The position numbers and the translations under genes are program-made. A stretch of 7,518 nt of DNA from Anaerolineae bacterium. Its GTDB lineage: Bacteria; Chloroflexota; Anaerolineae; Aggregatilineales; Aggregatilineaceae. Every line of letters begins with the position of its first letter. Position 1 is the stretch's first letter. The stretch is taken from contig JAGPFT010000132.1 in NCBI GenBank assembly GCA_018056405.1, forward strand, positions 1-7,518. Reading direction: 5' to 3'. Below the pieces are notes generated by a model, which saw only the letters and a program-made list of their open reading frames with translations, searched no databases and was not told the DNA's origin. Positions 1-5,825 of the stretch are shown piece by piece.

Positions 1-33
1 CTTAGACTTATGTGACAACCTGATACCTTCCGC

Positions 34-66
34 AAAGAGCGGCTGATCGCTGGCCGCTCTTTTGTT
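34..66 (+). terminator. Rho-independent terminator of an upstream gene outside the window
   Basis: A perfect 10-bp inverted repeat (AAAGAGCGGC at 34-43, GCCGCTCTTT at 53-62) encloses a 9-nt loop and runs into TTTTGTTT. The GC-rich stem core with an A-tract on the left and a T-tract on the right is the classic intrinsic terminator shape. All three forward frames reach a stop by position 46, so the gene it serves must end at or before the left edge. The same stem could work less well on the minus strand, where the run of Ts is shorter. Confidence 0.8.
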
Positions 67-156
67 TGGGCGAATCATTGGGGAATACGGCGGCTGCTGG
101 TGTAAGATCGCTAGGCGGGCAGGGGGATGCATCTCATTTCCGGGGCAAAGGATCGT

Positions 157-240
157 CGCTGAGACGCAAAGAGCGCAAAGAGAAGAGAGTATCAAGAGAG
201 TTCTGGTTTTTCTCCGCGTCCTCTGTGCCTCTGCGGTTTA
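157..240. repeat. Small inverted-repeat element with arms made of a degenerate 8-nt unit
   Basis: The left arm (157-185) reads as repeated CGCAAAGA/CGCTGAGA-like units. The right arm (about 206-240), read on the minus strand, begins CGCAGAGGCACAGAGG, a variant of the same unit. The two arms are therefore imperfect inverted repeats separated by a short purine-rich centre containing AGAGAG. I recall this style of 'CGCAGAGA' intergenic repeat from many environmental bacterial genomes. It has no coding capacity of its own, so a non-autonomous MITE-like element or an RNA-hairpin repeat are both possible. It sits between the upstream terminator and the promoter of the membrane-protein gene. Confidence 0.6.
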
Positions 241-281
241 GGAACCTCGCTCCCCGTGTGGGAAGCACCCGCAGGCCCCGG

Positions 282-311
282 TTGTCTTTCGTTTGGCCCT
301 TCGGGTAAAAT
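282..311 (+). promoter_or_regulatory. Putative sigma-70-type promoter for the membrane protein/oxidoreductase operon
   Basis: TTGTCT at 282-287 (four of six matches to TTGACA) and TAAAAT at 306-311 (five of six matches to TATAAT) are separated by 18 bp. Transcription would start near 318, giving a leader of roughly 35 nt before the preferred GTG start at 352. This position also argues against the longer reading frame that begins at 256, because that start would lie upstream of the -10 box. Confidence 0.5.
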
Positions 312-335
312 ACGTTTTTTGGTCAGGTGCGCGCG

Positions 336-342
336 AAAGGAA
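336..342 (+). promoter_or_regulatory. Ribosome binding site that decides the GTG start at 352
   Basis: AAAGGAA ends 9 nt before GTG 352, normal SD spacing. The alternative GTG at 256 has a weaker AGGAA about 11 nt upstream and lies ahead of the likely promoter. Confidence 0.55.
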
Positions 343-351
343 CCAAGCTGC

Positions 352-1419
352 GTGACGAAGCATTCAGCACTTCGCACTGCGCGCCAGTGGGGGATGGTCC
401 TTCTCGGCCTGGCGGTGAGCCTCGTTTTTCTCTACGTGGGCCTGCGCGGGCTGGAGTTGGAAGACGTGTGGGAAGATATACGCGGCGTTCACCTGGGCTG
501 GCTGGGGACGGGCGCTGCCATCTACTTCTTCGCCGTGTGGGGACGCACCTGGCGGTGGCATTATCTGCTGCGCTCGATCAAACCAGTGGCGCTGGGTCGC
601 CTGTTCCCCATCGTAGTCATCGGCTACATGGGCAACAACGTCTACCCCTTTCGGGCGGGCGAGGTGATTCGCGCCTACGTGCTCAAGCGCGACGAGCAGG
701 TGAGCATGTCGGGCAGCCTGGCGACGATTGTGGTCGAGCGCATTTTCGACGGGCTGGTGATGCTCATTTTCGTCTTCGTCGCGCTGCCTTTCGCCGACTT
801 CAAGGAGCGCTGGTTGCGCAGTGTGGTGTTCTTCTCGACGCTGCTGTTCTGGGGCGCTTTCCTGGCCTTCCTGATCATGGCCCTGCGTCCAAATCAGATG
901 CGGCGGCTCTATACAGCCGTGTTTGACCGGCTGCTGCCGGCGCACCTCAGCGAGAAAGCGAAGGGCCTGGCGGAGCACTTCATGCAGGGGCTGGACAACC
1001 TGCGCCGGCCCCGCGACCTGTTCATGACGCTCGTTTCGTCGGTCTTCATCTGGCTGACCGAGACGACGAAATACTGGTTTGTCATGCACGCTTTCGACTT
1101 TGAGGTGAGCTTCTTCGTGCTGATGGTGATGACGGCAGTGGTCAACTTGGCAACGACGCTGCCCTCGTCGCCCGGTTATGTGGGTACGTTCGACACACCG
1201 GGCATCAAGACTCTGACTGCCTATGGCGTCAAAGAGACGGTGGCGGCATCCTATACGCTGGTGCTGCACGCTGCTCTGTGGTTGCCGATCACGCTTTTGG
1301 GGTTCTTCTTCCTCTATCGCAAGGGAGTAGGGTGGCGGGACTTCGCGCGCGCTCGTGAGGCGGTAGACGACGAAGCGTTGCGACAGGCTCCGCCGGTGGA
1401 AGGGGAGGGTACAGCCTGA
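352..1419 (+). CDS. Lysylphosphatidylglycerol synthase TM / UPF0104 flippase-like integral membrane protein
   Basis: This 355-residue multi-pass membrane protein has hydrophobic segments at about residues 14-31, 46-63, 84-95, 132-147, 157-178, 224-246, 253-270 and 297-322. Family signatures are present. GNNVYPFRAGEVIRAY (94-109) matches the conserved NNxxPxRxGExxR loop, VERIFDG (128-134) follows it, and PSSPGYVGTFD (271-281) matches the PGxxGxxE-like motif, with D in place of the usual E. The N-terminus is basic and the last 30 residues are charged and probably cytosolic. The family is the membrane half of MprF-type proteins and also occurs alone; proposed roles are lipid or lipid-linked-sugar translocation. 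There is no C-terminal aminoacyl-transferase domain, so it is not a full MprF. The start was set at GTG 352 by the SD; an in-frame GTG at 256 would add 32 unconvincing residues. Its stop shares one base with the next ATG, so the two genes are probably co-translated. Confidence 0.85.
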   Translation: MTKHSALRTARQWGMVLLGLAVSLVFLYVGLRGLELEDVWEDIRGVHLGWLGTGAAIYFFAVWGRTWRWHYLLRSIKPVALGRLFPIVVIGYMGNNVYPFRAGEVIRAYVLKRDEQVSMSGSLATIVVERIFDGLVMLIFVFVALPFADFKERWLRSVVFFSTLLFWGAFLAFLIMALRPNQMRRLYTAVFDRLLPAHLSEKAKGLAEHFMQGLDNLRRPRDLFMTLVSSVFIWLTETTKYWFVMHAFDFEVSFFVLMVMTAVVNLATTLPSSPGYVGTFDTPGIKTLTAYGVKETVAASYTLVLHAALWLPITLLGFFFLYRKGVGWRDFARAREAVDDEALRQAPPVEGEGTA

Positions 1420-2744
1420 TGCTGCGCATGGCGGTGATTGGCGCTGGAGCGACGGGTCTGGCGGCGGCCTACGACCTGGCGCGGCAAGGCGTCGAGGTGC
1501 ACGTGTTCGAGGCGGGGGCGGAAGTAGGGGGCCTGGCGGCAGGATTCCGCGACGATGCCTGGGCATGGTCGTTGGAGAAATTCTACCATCACTGGTTCGC
1601 CAATGACGACGCGATTCTCGGCCTGATTGATGAGCTTGGGGCGAAGGACAAAGTGCTGTTCCCCCGACCAACCACATCGTTGTGGCTGAACGGTAAAATC
1701 TACCCAATGGACAGGCCCAATATCATCGTGGCCAATCTGCGCCTGCCGCTGTCGTGGCCGGCCAAAATGCGCTACGGGTTCACTGGCCTGTATCTGCGCC
1801 TCACCCGCAACTGGCGGCCCATGGAACGCACGACCGCCGACCGTTGGTTGCGGCGCACGATGGGCCACGAAGCGTATGAGACTCTCTGGCGCTCGCTGCT
1901 TATCGGCAAGTTCGGCGATTACTACGATCAGGTCAACATGGCCTGGATGTGGGCGCGCATCTACAAGCGCACGCCCCGGCTGGGCACGTTCGTAGGCGGC
2001 TTTCAGGCATTTCTCGATCTGCTGGCTGGCGCGGTGCAGCAGCAGGGAGCACGCATCCACTTGAATACGCCGGTGCAGCGCATCGAGCGCACGGGGTCGG
2101 GATCGCTCGCTGTAGTGGTCGGCGAGCAGGCGGAGACGTTCGACGCCGTGATCAGCACGTCGTCGCCCCAGGTCATGCTGCGCCTCGCCCCGCAGTTGGA
2201 CGGTCCCTATGCAGACAAGGTGCGGGCGCTGAAGAGTATGGGGGCAGTGGTGGTGATCTTGGCCCTCAGCCGTCAGCTTCTGCGCGACGGGACGTATTGG
2301 CTGAGCCTGCCTGCGTCACAAGCGGACAAACAGAACGCGGAGTTCCCGTTCCTGGCGCTGGTCGAGCACACAAACTACATGGACCCGGCGCGTTACGGGG
2401 GCGACCGGCTCGTGTACTGCGGCGATTACGTCAGCCCCGATCACGAGTATCTGCGCCTCCCCGAAGAGGAGCTAGCCGCTCGCTTCCAGAGCGTGCTGCC
2501 GCGCTTCAACGCTGAATTCACGCCGGGGTGGGTCAGGAAGTGGTGGGTCTTTCGGACGCCTTATGCGCAACCCGTCCCGCTGGTGAATCACGAGCAGGCG
2601 CTGCCCGACCTGCGCACGCCGTTGCCCGGCGTGTATCTGGCCAGCATGAGCCAGGTGTATCCCTGGGATCGGGGGACGAATTACGCGGTGGAGATGGGGC
2701 GGCGCGTGGCTGGGCTGGCGCTTGACGATCTGCGCAAGGAGTAG
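1419..2744 (+). CDS. FAD-dependent oxidoreductase, amine-oxidase / protoporphyrinogen-oxidase-like fold
   Basis: This 441-residue flavoprotein begins with a dinucleotide-binding fold. VIGAGATGLAAAYDL (6-20) carries GxGxxG, and E31 at the end of the second strand (VHVFEA) is expected to bind the FAD ribose. GGLA at 37-40 is the usual conserved follow-on. The C-terminal FAD motif is seen at 405-427 (GVYLASM, then YPWDRGTNYAVEMG). The middle is the substrate domain and resembles the UDP-galactopyranose mutase/phytoene desaturase/amine oxidase superfamily, but I see no signature that fixes the substrate. There is no signal peptide or membrane helix, so it is likely cytoplasmic or peripheral to the membrane. 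Translation starts at ATG 1419, overlapping the previous TGA by one base, with GGGGAGGG (1402-1409) 9 nt upstream; M4 at 1428 is a less likely start. Coupling to a flippase-like gene suggests a lipid or lipid-linked sugar substrate, which is inference. Confidence 0.85.
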   Translation: MLRMAVIGAGATGLAAAYDLARQGVEVHVFEAGAEVGGLAAGFRDDAWAWSLEKFYHHWFANDDAILGLIDELGAKDKVLFPRPTTSLWLNGKIYPMDRPNIIVANLRLPLSWPAKMRYGFTGLYLRLTRNWRPMERTTADRWLRRTMGHEAYETLWRSLLIGKFGDYYDQVNMAWMWARIYKRTPRLGTFVGGFQAFLDLLAGAVQQQGARIHLNTPVQRIERTGSGSLAVVVGEQAETFDAVISTSSPQVMLRLAPQLDGPYADKVRALKSMGAVVVILALSRQLLRDGTYWLSLPASQADKQNAEFPFLALVEHTNYMDPARYGGDRLVYCGDYVSPDHEYLRLPEEELAARFQSVLPRFNAEFTPGWVRKWWVFRTPYAQPVPLVNHEQALPDLRTPLPGVYLASMSQVYPWDRGTNYAVEMGRRVAGLALDDLRKE

Positions 2745-2811
2745 GGGAAGGGGAGTCCAGGACAGCGTGGGGAAACCGTAGGGGAGCCTGAACTGGCGAA
2801 GTCCGGTAACG

Positions 2812-2820
2812 TGGTATAAT
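2812..2820 (+). promoter_or_regulatory. Extended -10 promoter for the UDP-sugar dehydrogenase gene
   Basis: TGGTATAAT contains a perfect TATAAT (2815-2820) preceded by TG-N, an extended -10 element. The best -35 match, CTGGCG at 2793-2798 with a 16-bp spacer, is poor, as is common for extended -10 promoters. Transcription would start near 2827, giving a leader of about 55 nt that is noticeably AT-rich compared with the surroundings. The flanking gap 2745-2881 holds no gene and no clear terminator for the upstream operon. Confidence 0.7.
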
Positions 2821-2869
2821 CTATTCGTGAAATCAATCACAAATAAATCGGACACTGCCTGGCGCACAT

Positions 2870-2875
2870 AAGGGA
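2870..2875 (+). promoter_or_regulatory. Ribosome binding site of the UDP-sugar dehydrogenase
   Basis: AAGGGA lies 6 nt before ATG 2882. It is the only SD-like sequence nearby and supports this start, which also places the Rossmann motif at the expected N-terminal position. Confidence 0.6.
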
Positions 2876-2881
2876 TAATCT

Positions 2882-4198
2882 ATGAAGAACATCACCGTTG
2901 TCGGCGTAGGGTATGTCGGTCTGGTCACGGGCGCGTGCTTCGCCGACCTGGGCAACCGCGTGGTGGCCCTGGACATCAGCGAAACCAAGATCGAGAACCT
3001 GAAGAAGGGCATCATGCCCATCTACGAGCCGGGGCTGGCCGAACTGGTGGCGCGCAACGTCAAGGCGAGTCGTTTGTCGTTCACCACCTCGTACCCGGAG
3101 GCGCTCAAGGACGCCGAGTTTGTCTTCATCGCCGTCGGCACGCCGGAGGGCGTGGACGGCGATGCAGACCTCAAGTACGTCCGCATGGCCGCCGAGACCA
3201 TCGCCAAGACGATGGATCACCCGCTGATCATCGTCAACAAGTCCACCGTGCCGGTGGGCACAGGCGACTGGGTGGCGGACATTGTGCGCGAGAATCAGCC
3301 GTCGCCCATCGAGTTCAGCGTGGTGAGCTGCCCGGAGTTCCTGCGCGAAGGGTCAGCGCTGACCGACTTCCTGACTCCCGACCGGACGGTGCTCGGCTCG
3401 GAGGATCAGGAAGCTGCCGAGCGTGTGGCGCAGCTTCACCTGCCGCTGCGCGCGCCCATTGTCGTGACTGACCTGCGCACGGCGGAGATGATCAAGTATG
3501 CCTCCAACGCTTTCCTGGCGACGCGCATCAGCTTCATCAACGAGATCGCCAACATCTGCGAGGCGCTTGGTGCCGATGTCAAGGAAGTGGCGCGGGGAAT
3601 GGGTTTTGACAAGCGCATCGGCCACCATTTCCTGGAGGCAGGGATCGGCTACGGCGGCTCGTGCTTCCCCAAGGACGTGAAGGCGCTGGCCTACATGGCC
3701 CAGGTGCATGGCAAGCACCCGCAGCTTCTGCAGGCGGTAATGGACATCAATGCCTACCAGCGCAAGCACGCGCTGCTGAAGGTGCACGAGCTTCTGGGTA
3801 AACTTGAGGGGCGCACGGTAGCGCTGCTGGGGCTGGCTTTCAAGCAGAACACCGACGATATGCGCGAAGCGCCGTCCATCACCATTGCCGGGTACCTGCA
3901 CGATCAGGGGGTAGAGGTGCGCGGCTACGATCCGGTGGCGATGGACGTTGCCCAGGGGATTATGCCGTTCATGGTGATGGCGAAGGATCCCTACGAACTG
4001 GCCCAGGGGGCCGACGCGCTGGTCGTGGTGACGCCCTGGAACGAGTTCATGCAGCTTGACATGCAGCGCATCAAGGACTCGATGCGCACGCCAGTGCTCA
4101 TTGACGGTCGTAACCTCTACGATCCGACGACCATGCGCCGGTTGGGATTTGAGTATCGCGGCATCGGTCGCGGCTACAACGGGGCGGCGCTGAAATAG
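2882..4198 (+). CDS. ugd: UDP-glucose 6-dehydrogenase (UDP-glucose/GDP-mannose dehydrogenase family)
   Basis: This cytoplasmic enzyme is predicted to oxidise UDP-glucose to UDP-glucuronate with two NAD+, supplying uronic acids for envelope polysaccharide. At 438 residues it has the standard family length and three-domain order. The N-terminal NAD-binding domain has VGVGYVGLVTG (7-17) with GxGxxG and D31 (VVALDI) for the NAD ribose. STVPVGT (121-127) and EFLREG (152-157) follow. The central helix AEMIKYASNAFLA (201-213) supplies catalytic-site K205 and N209. GIGYGGSCFPKD (254-265) holds the nucleophile C261 and D265. The C-terminal UDP-binding domain has GLAFKQNTDDMREAPS (317-332) and DGRN (408-411). 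The spacing agrees with the well-studied streptococcal enzyme (K204, N208, C260, D264), offset by one. GDP-mannose dehydrogenase is less likely, and another UDP-sugar cannot be excluded. It has its own promoter downstream of the flippase/oxidoreductase pair. Confidence 0.9.
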   Translation: MKNITVVGVGYVGLVTGACFADLGNRVVALDISETKIENLKKGIMPIYEPGLAELVARNVKASRLSFTTSYPEALKDAEFVFIAVGTPEGVDGDADLKYVRMAAETIAKTMDHPLIIVNKSTVPVGTGDWVADIVRENQPSPIEFSVVSCPEFLREGSALTDFLTPDRTVLGSEDQEAAERVAQLHLPLRAPIVVTDLRTAEMIKYASNAFLATRISFINEIANICEALGADVKEVARGMGFDKRIGHHFLEAGIGYGGSCFPKDVKALAYMAQVHGKHPQLLQAVMDINAYQRKHALLKVHELLGKLEGRTVALLGLAFKQNTDDMREAPSITIAGYLHDQGVEVRGYDPVAMDVAQGIMPFMVMAKDPYELAQGADALVVVTPWNEFMQLDMQRIKDSMRTPVLIDGRNLYDPTTMRRLGFEYRGIGRGYNGAALK

Positions 4199-4220
4199 CG
4201 TCTGCTGCCCTTTCTCTTCT
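4182..4220 (+). terminator. Weak candidate terminator overlapping the dehydrogenase stop codon
   Basis: GGGCGGC (4182-4188) can pair with GCTGCCC (4204-4210) with one G-U pair. An inner GCT/AGC stem closes the loop GAAAT, and GTCT (4200-4203) bulges out on the 3' side. The stem runs into a pyrimidine tract, TTTCTCTTCT. The bulge and the interrupted T-run make this weaker than the terminator at the left edge. Confidence 0.35.
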
Positions 4221-4269
4221 GATTGGGTGCGTGCAAAGGTTGTCAGTGATACGTGTGACGCTGGCAGTG

Positions 4270-4363
4270 GCCTCACCCCCAGCCTCGCTGCGCCCGGCTT
4301 GCCCCCTTTCCACGTCGTGGAGAGGGGGCGGTGAGGCGCGCCAGCGCCGAGCAGGGGTGAGGC
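4270..4363. repeat. 94-bp compound palindromic repeat (large hairpin)
   Basis: The outer arms GCCTCACCCC (4270-4279) and GGGGTGAGGC (4354-4363) are perfect inverted repeats. The inner arms at 4301-4314 and 4316-4329 are inverted repeats of 14 nt with one G-T mismatch, with the centre CCACGTCGTGG forming the tip. The sequence between can pair partly with bulges (GCCTC at 4282-4286 with GAGGC at 4333-4337). GGTGAGGC also occurs twice as a direct repeat (4330-4337 and 4356-4363). There is no T-run at either end, so it is not a typical intrinsic terminator. It looks like a dispersed intergenic hairpin element. It lies in the 302-bp gap 4199-4500, which has no supportable gene. Confidence 0.75.
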
Positions 4364-4428
4364 TAAGGAGCGCGACCCTGTTGCCTGACAGGTTTTGCAC
4401 GCCCCCCTCTGATTTTGTGGCTGAACCG

Positions 4429-4457
4429 GCAGGGATGCTCCGCCAGAGCATCCCTGC
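4429..4457. repeat. Perfect 12-bp inverted repeat with 5-nt loop
   Basis: GCAGGGATGCTC (4429-4440) and GAGCATCCCTGC (4446-4457) are exact reverse complements around the loop CGCCA. The following sequence, TAAACTATAGG, lacks a T-run, so this is not a standard terminator. It lies 44 bp before the first M16 gene, so it would be in the 5' leader if transcription starts upstream, or near the promoter if transcription starts in the AT-rich stretch after it. It could be a dispersed hairpin repeat or an operator-like palindrome. Confidence 0.75.
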
Positions 4458-4500
4458 TAAACTATAGGCCAGAACGCCGGCATCCAGCGAGGGAGGATTC

Positions 4501-5805
4501 ATGGCCGACTCAGCGACGCCTGTGTCGCGGCACGTGCTCGACAACGGGCTGATCGTGCTCCTCAAGGAAATACACACTGCACCGGTTATAAGCTGGTGGG
4601 TGCTCTACCGCGTAGGCAGCCGCAACGAGCCAACCGGTAAAACCGGCGTCTCACACTGGGTCGAGCATATGATGTTCAAAGGCACCGAGCGCTTTCCGGC
4701 TGGCACGCTCGACAGGCAGATCGAGCGCGAAGGGGGTGTGTGGAATGCGCAAACCTCCTTCGACTATACAGCCTACTTCGAGACGATGCCCGCGCGTTGC
4801 ATTGACCTGGCGCTGGAGATCGAGGCTGACCGCATGACCAACGCCCTCTTTGATCCGCGCGAGGCCGAGGCGGAGCGCACGGTGATCATCTCCGAGCGCG
4901 AAGGATCGGAGAACTCGCCTATCTTCTGGCTGCACGAAGAAACGTGCGCTGCCGCCTTCCGCGTGCACCCCTACCACCACCAGGTCATCGGCGACATGGA
5001 CGATCTACGCTCGATGACGCGCGACGATCTCTACCAGCACTACCGCACGTACTACACCCCGAACAACGCTATCGCGGTCGCTGTGGGAGACTTCGACGCC
5101 GGCCAGATGTTGGAACGCATTGAAGCGCACTTTGGCGGGATTCCGCGCGGGCCAGAGCCGCCGCCGGTCACGCGCCGCGAGCCGCCGCAGCGCGGGGAGC
5201 GCACCGTGCGCATCGAGCGCGAGGGGAACGCGGCGTATGTCTATGTCGGGTACTGTGCGCCAGCGGCGACCGATCCGGACTGGTTCCGGTTGGCGCTGGT
5301 GGACAGCATCCTGGCCGGGGCGAGCGCGCCGGGCGGCAATGGCATTGGCAACCGCACCTCGCGCCTGTACCGGGCGCTGGTCGAGGCGGAGCTGGCGACC
5401 AGCGTGGGCGGCGGGCTGTACCCCTCGGTAGACCCATACCTGTTCAGTGTGCTGGCGACTGTGCGCGACGGGCGCACGCCAGAGGAAGTGCAGGCGGCGC
5501 TGGATGCGGAGATTGAGCGCGTTGCGGCGGGCGATGTGTCTCAAGAGGAACTGGACAAGGCGCGCAAGCAGGCTAGAGCCTTGTTCGCCTACGGCACCGA
5601 GCGCGTCACGGGCCAGGCGTTCTGGCTGGCCTTCTCCGAGAACTTCTCCGATCACACCTGGTACGAGCACTACCTCGATCATCTGACAACGGTGACGCTG
5701 GACGATGTGCGCGAAGCAGCCGGGCGCTACCTGCGTCGCTCGCGGCGCACGGTGGGCTGGTTCATTCCCGTCAACGGCTCCGCGCAGGAGGATACCTCGG
5801 TATGA
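4501..5805 (+). CDS. M16 family zinc metallopeptidase, catalytic subunit
   Basis: This 434-residue M16B-type (processing-peptidase-like) protease carries the inverted zinc motif HWVEH. H52 and H56 are ligands and E55 is the general base. The third ligand is E132 in VIISER, 75 residues after H56, within the family's usual range. The adjacent MFKGTERFPAG (58-68), GGVWNAQTSFDYTAYF (78-93) and the helix ending at E132 are typical of the first M16 domain. The second domain follows from about residue 230, including GNRTSRLYRALVEAELATSVGG (283-304). No signal peptide or membrane segment is visible, so a cytoplasmic location is predicted. Targets are probably unfolded or small peptides; the substrate is unknown. 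GGGAGGA (4491-4497) precedes the ATG at slightly short spacing. The stop overlaps the next start by 4 bp (ATGA), consistent with equal production of the two M16 proteins. Confidence 0.93.
   Translation: MADSATPVSRHVLDNGLIVLLKEIHTAPVISWWVLYRVGSRNEPTGKTGVSHWVEHMMFKGTERFPAGTLDRQIEREGGVWNAQTSFDYTAYFETMPARCIDLALEIEADRMTNALFDPREAEAERTVIISEREGSENSPIFWLHEETCAAAFRVHPYHHQVIGDMDDLRSMTRDDLYQHYRTYYTPNNAIAVAVGDFDAGQMLERIEAHFGGIPRGPEPPPVTRREPPQRGERTVRIEREGNAAYVYVGYCAPAATDPDWFRLALVDSILAGASAPGGNGIGNRTSRLYRALVEAELATSVGGGLYPSVDPYLFSVLATVRDGRTPEEVQAALDAEIERVAAGDVSQEELDKARKQARALFAYGTERVTGQAFWLAFSENFSDHTWYEHYLDHLTTVTLDDVREAAGRYLRRSRRTVGWFIPVNGSAQEDTSV
5786..5793 (+). promoter_or_regulatory. Strong Shine-Dalgarno sequence inside the end of the first M16 gene
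   Basis: AGGAGGAT is a full-consensus SD. It ends 8 nt before ATG 5802 (10 nt from the end of AGGAGG), which selects the first of six in-frame ATG codons as the likely start. Confidence 0.75.
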
Positions 5806-5825
5806 TGGGTATGATGGGTATGATG
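5799..5825 (+). repeat. Three perfect tandem copies of GGTATGATG at the M16 gene junction
   Basis: GGTATGATG occurs at 5799-5807, 5808-5816 and 5817-5825 with no mismatch. The first copy contains both the TGA stop of the upstream gene (5803-5805) and the ATG start of the downstream gene (5802). Because the unit is 9 bp, changes in copy number would keep the downstream frame and only alter the number of Met-Met-Gly units at its N-terminus. Confidence 0.95.

Noticed and set aside
256..351. N-terminal extension of the flippase-like protein from GTG 256.
   Set aside because: The added 32 residues do not look like the family, the start would lie upstream of the likely -10 box at 306-311, and GTG 352 has a better-spaced ribosome binding site.
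364..1707. 447-codon open frame on the minus strand opposite the membrane protein and oxidoreductase.
   Set aside because: It runs antisense to two motif-supported genes, has a compositionally biased, domain-free translation and no good ribosome binding site.
4240..4268. Promoter starting from TTGTCA at 4240-4245.
   Set aside because: The -35-like hexamer is good, but no acceptable -10 box lies 15-19 bp downstream.
4270..4457. CRISPR-like repeats in the intergenic region.
   Set aside because: The two palindromes differ in sequence and there is no regular repeat-spacer pattern.
4429..4460. Intrinsic terminator for the dehydrogenase gene.
   Set aside because: The stem is perfect but no T-run follows on either strand, and it is more than 230 bp past the stop codon.
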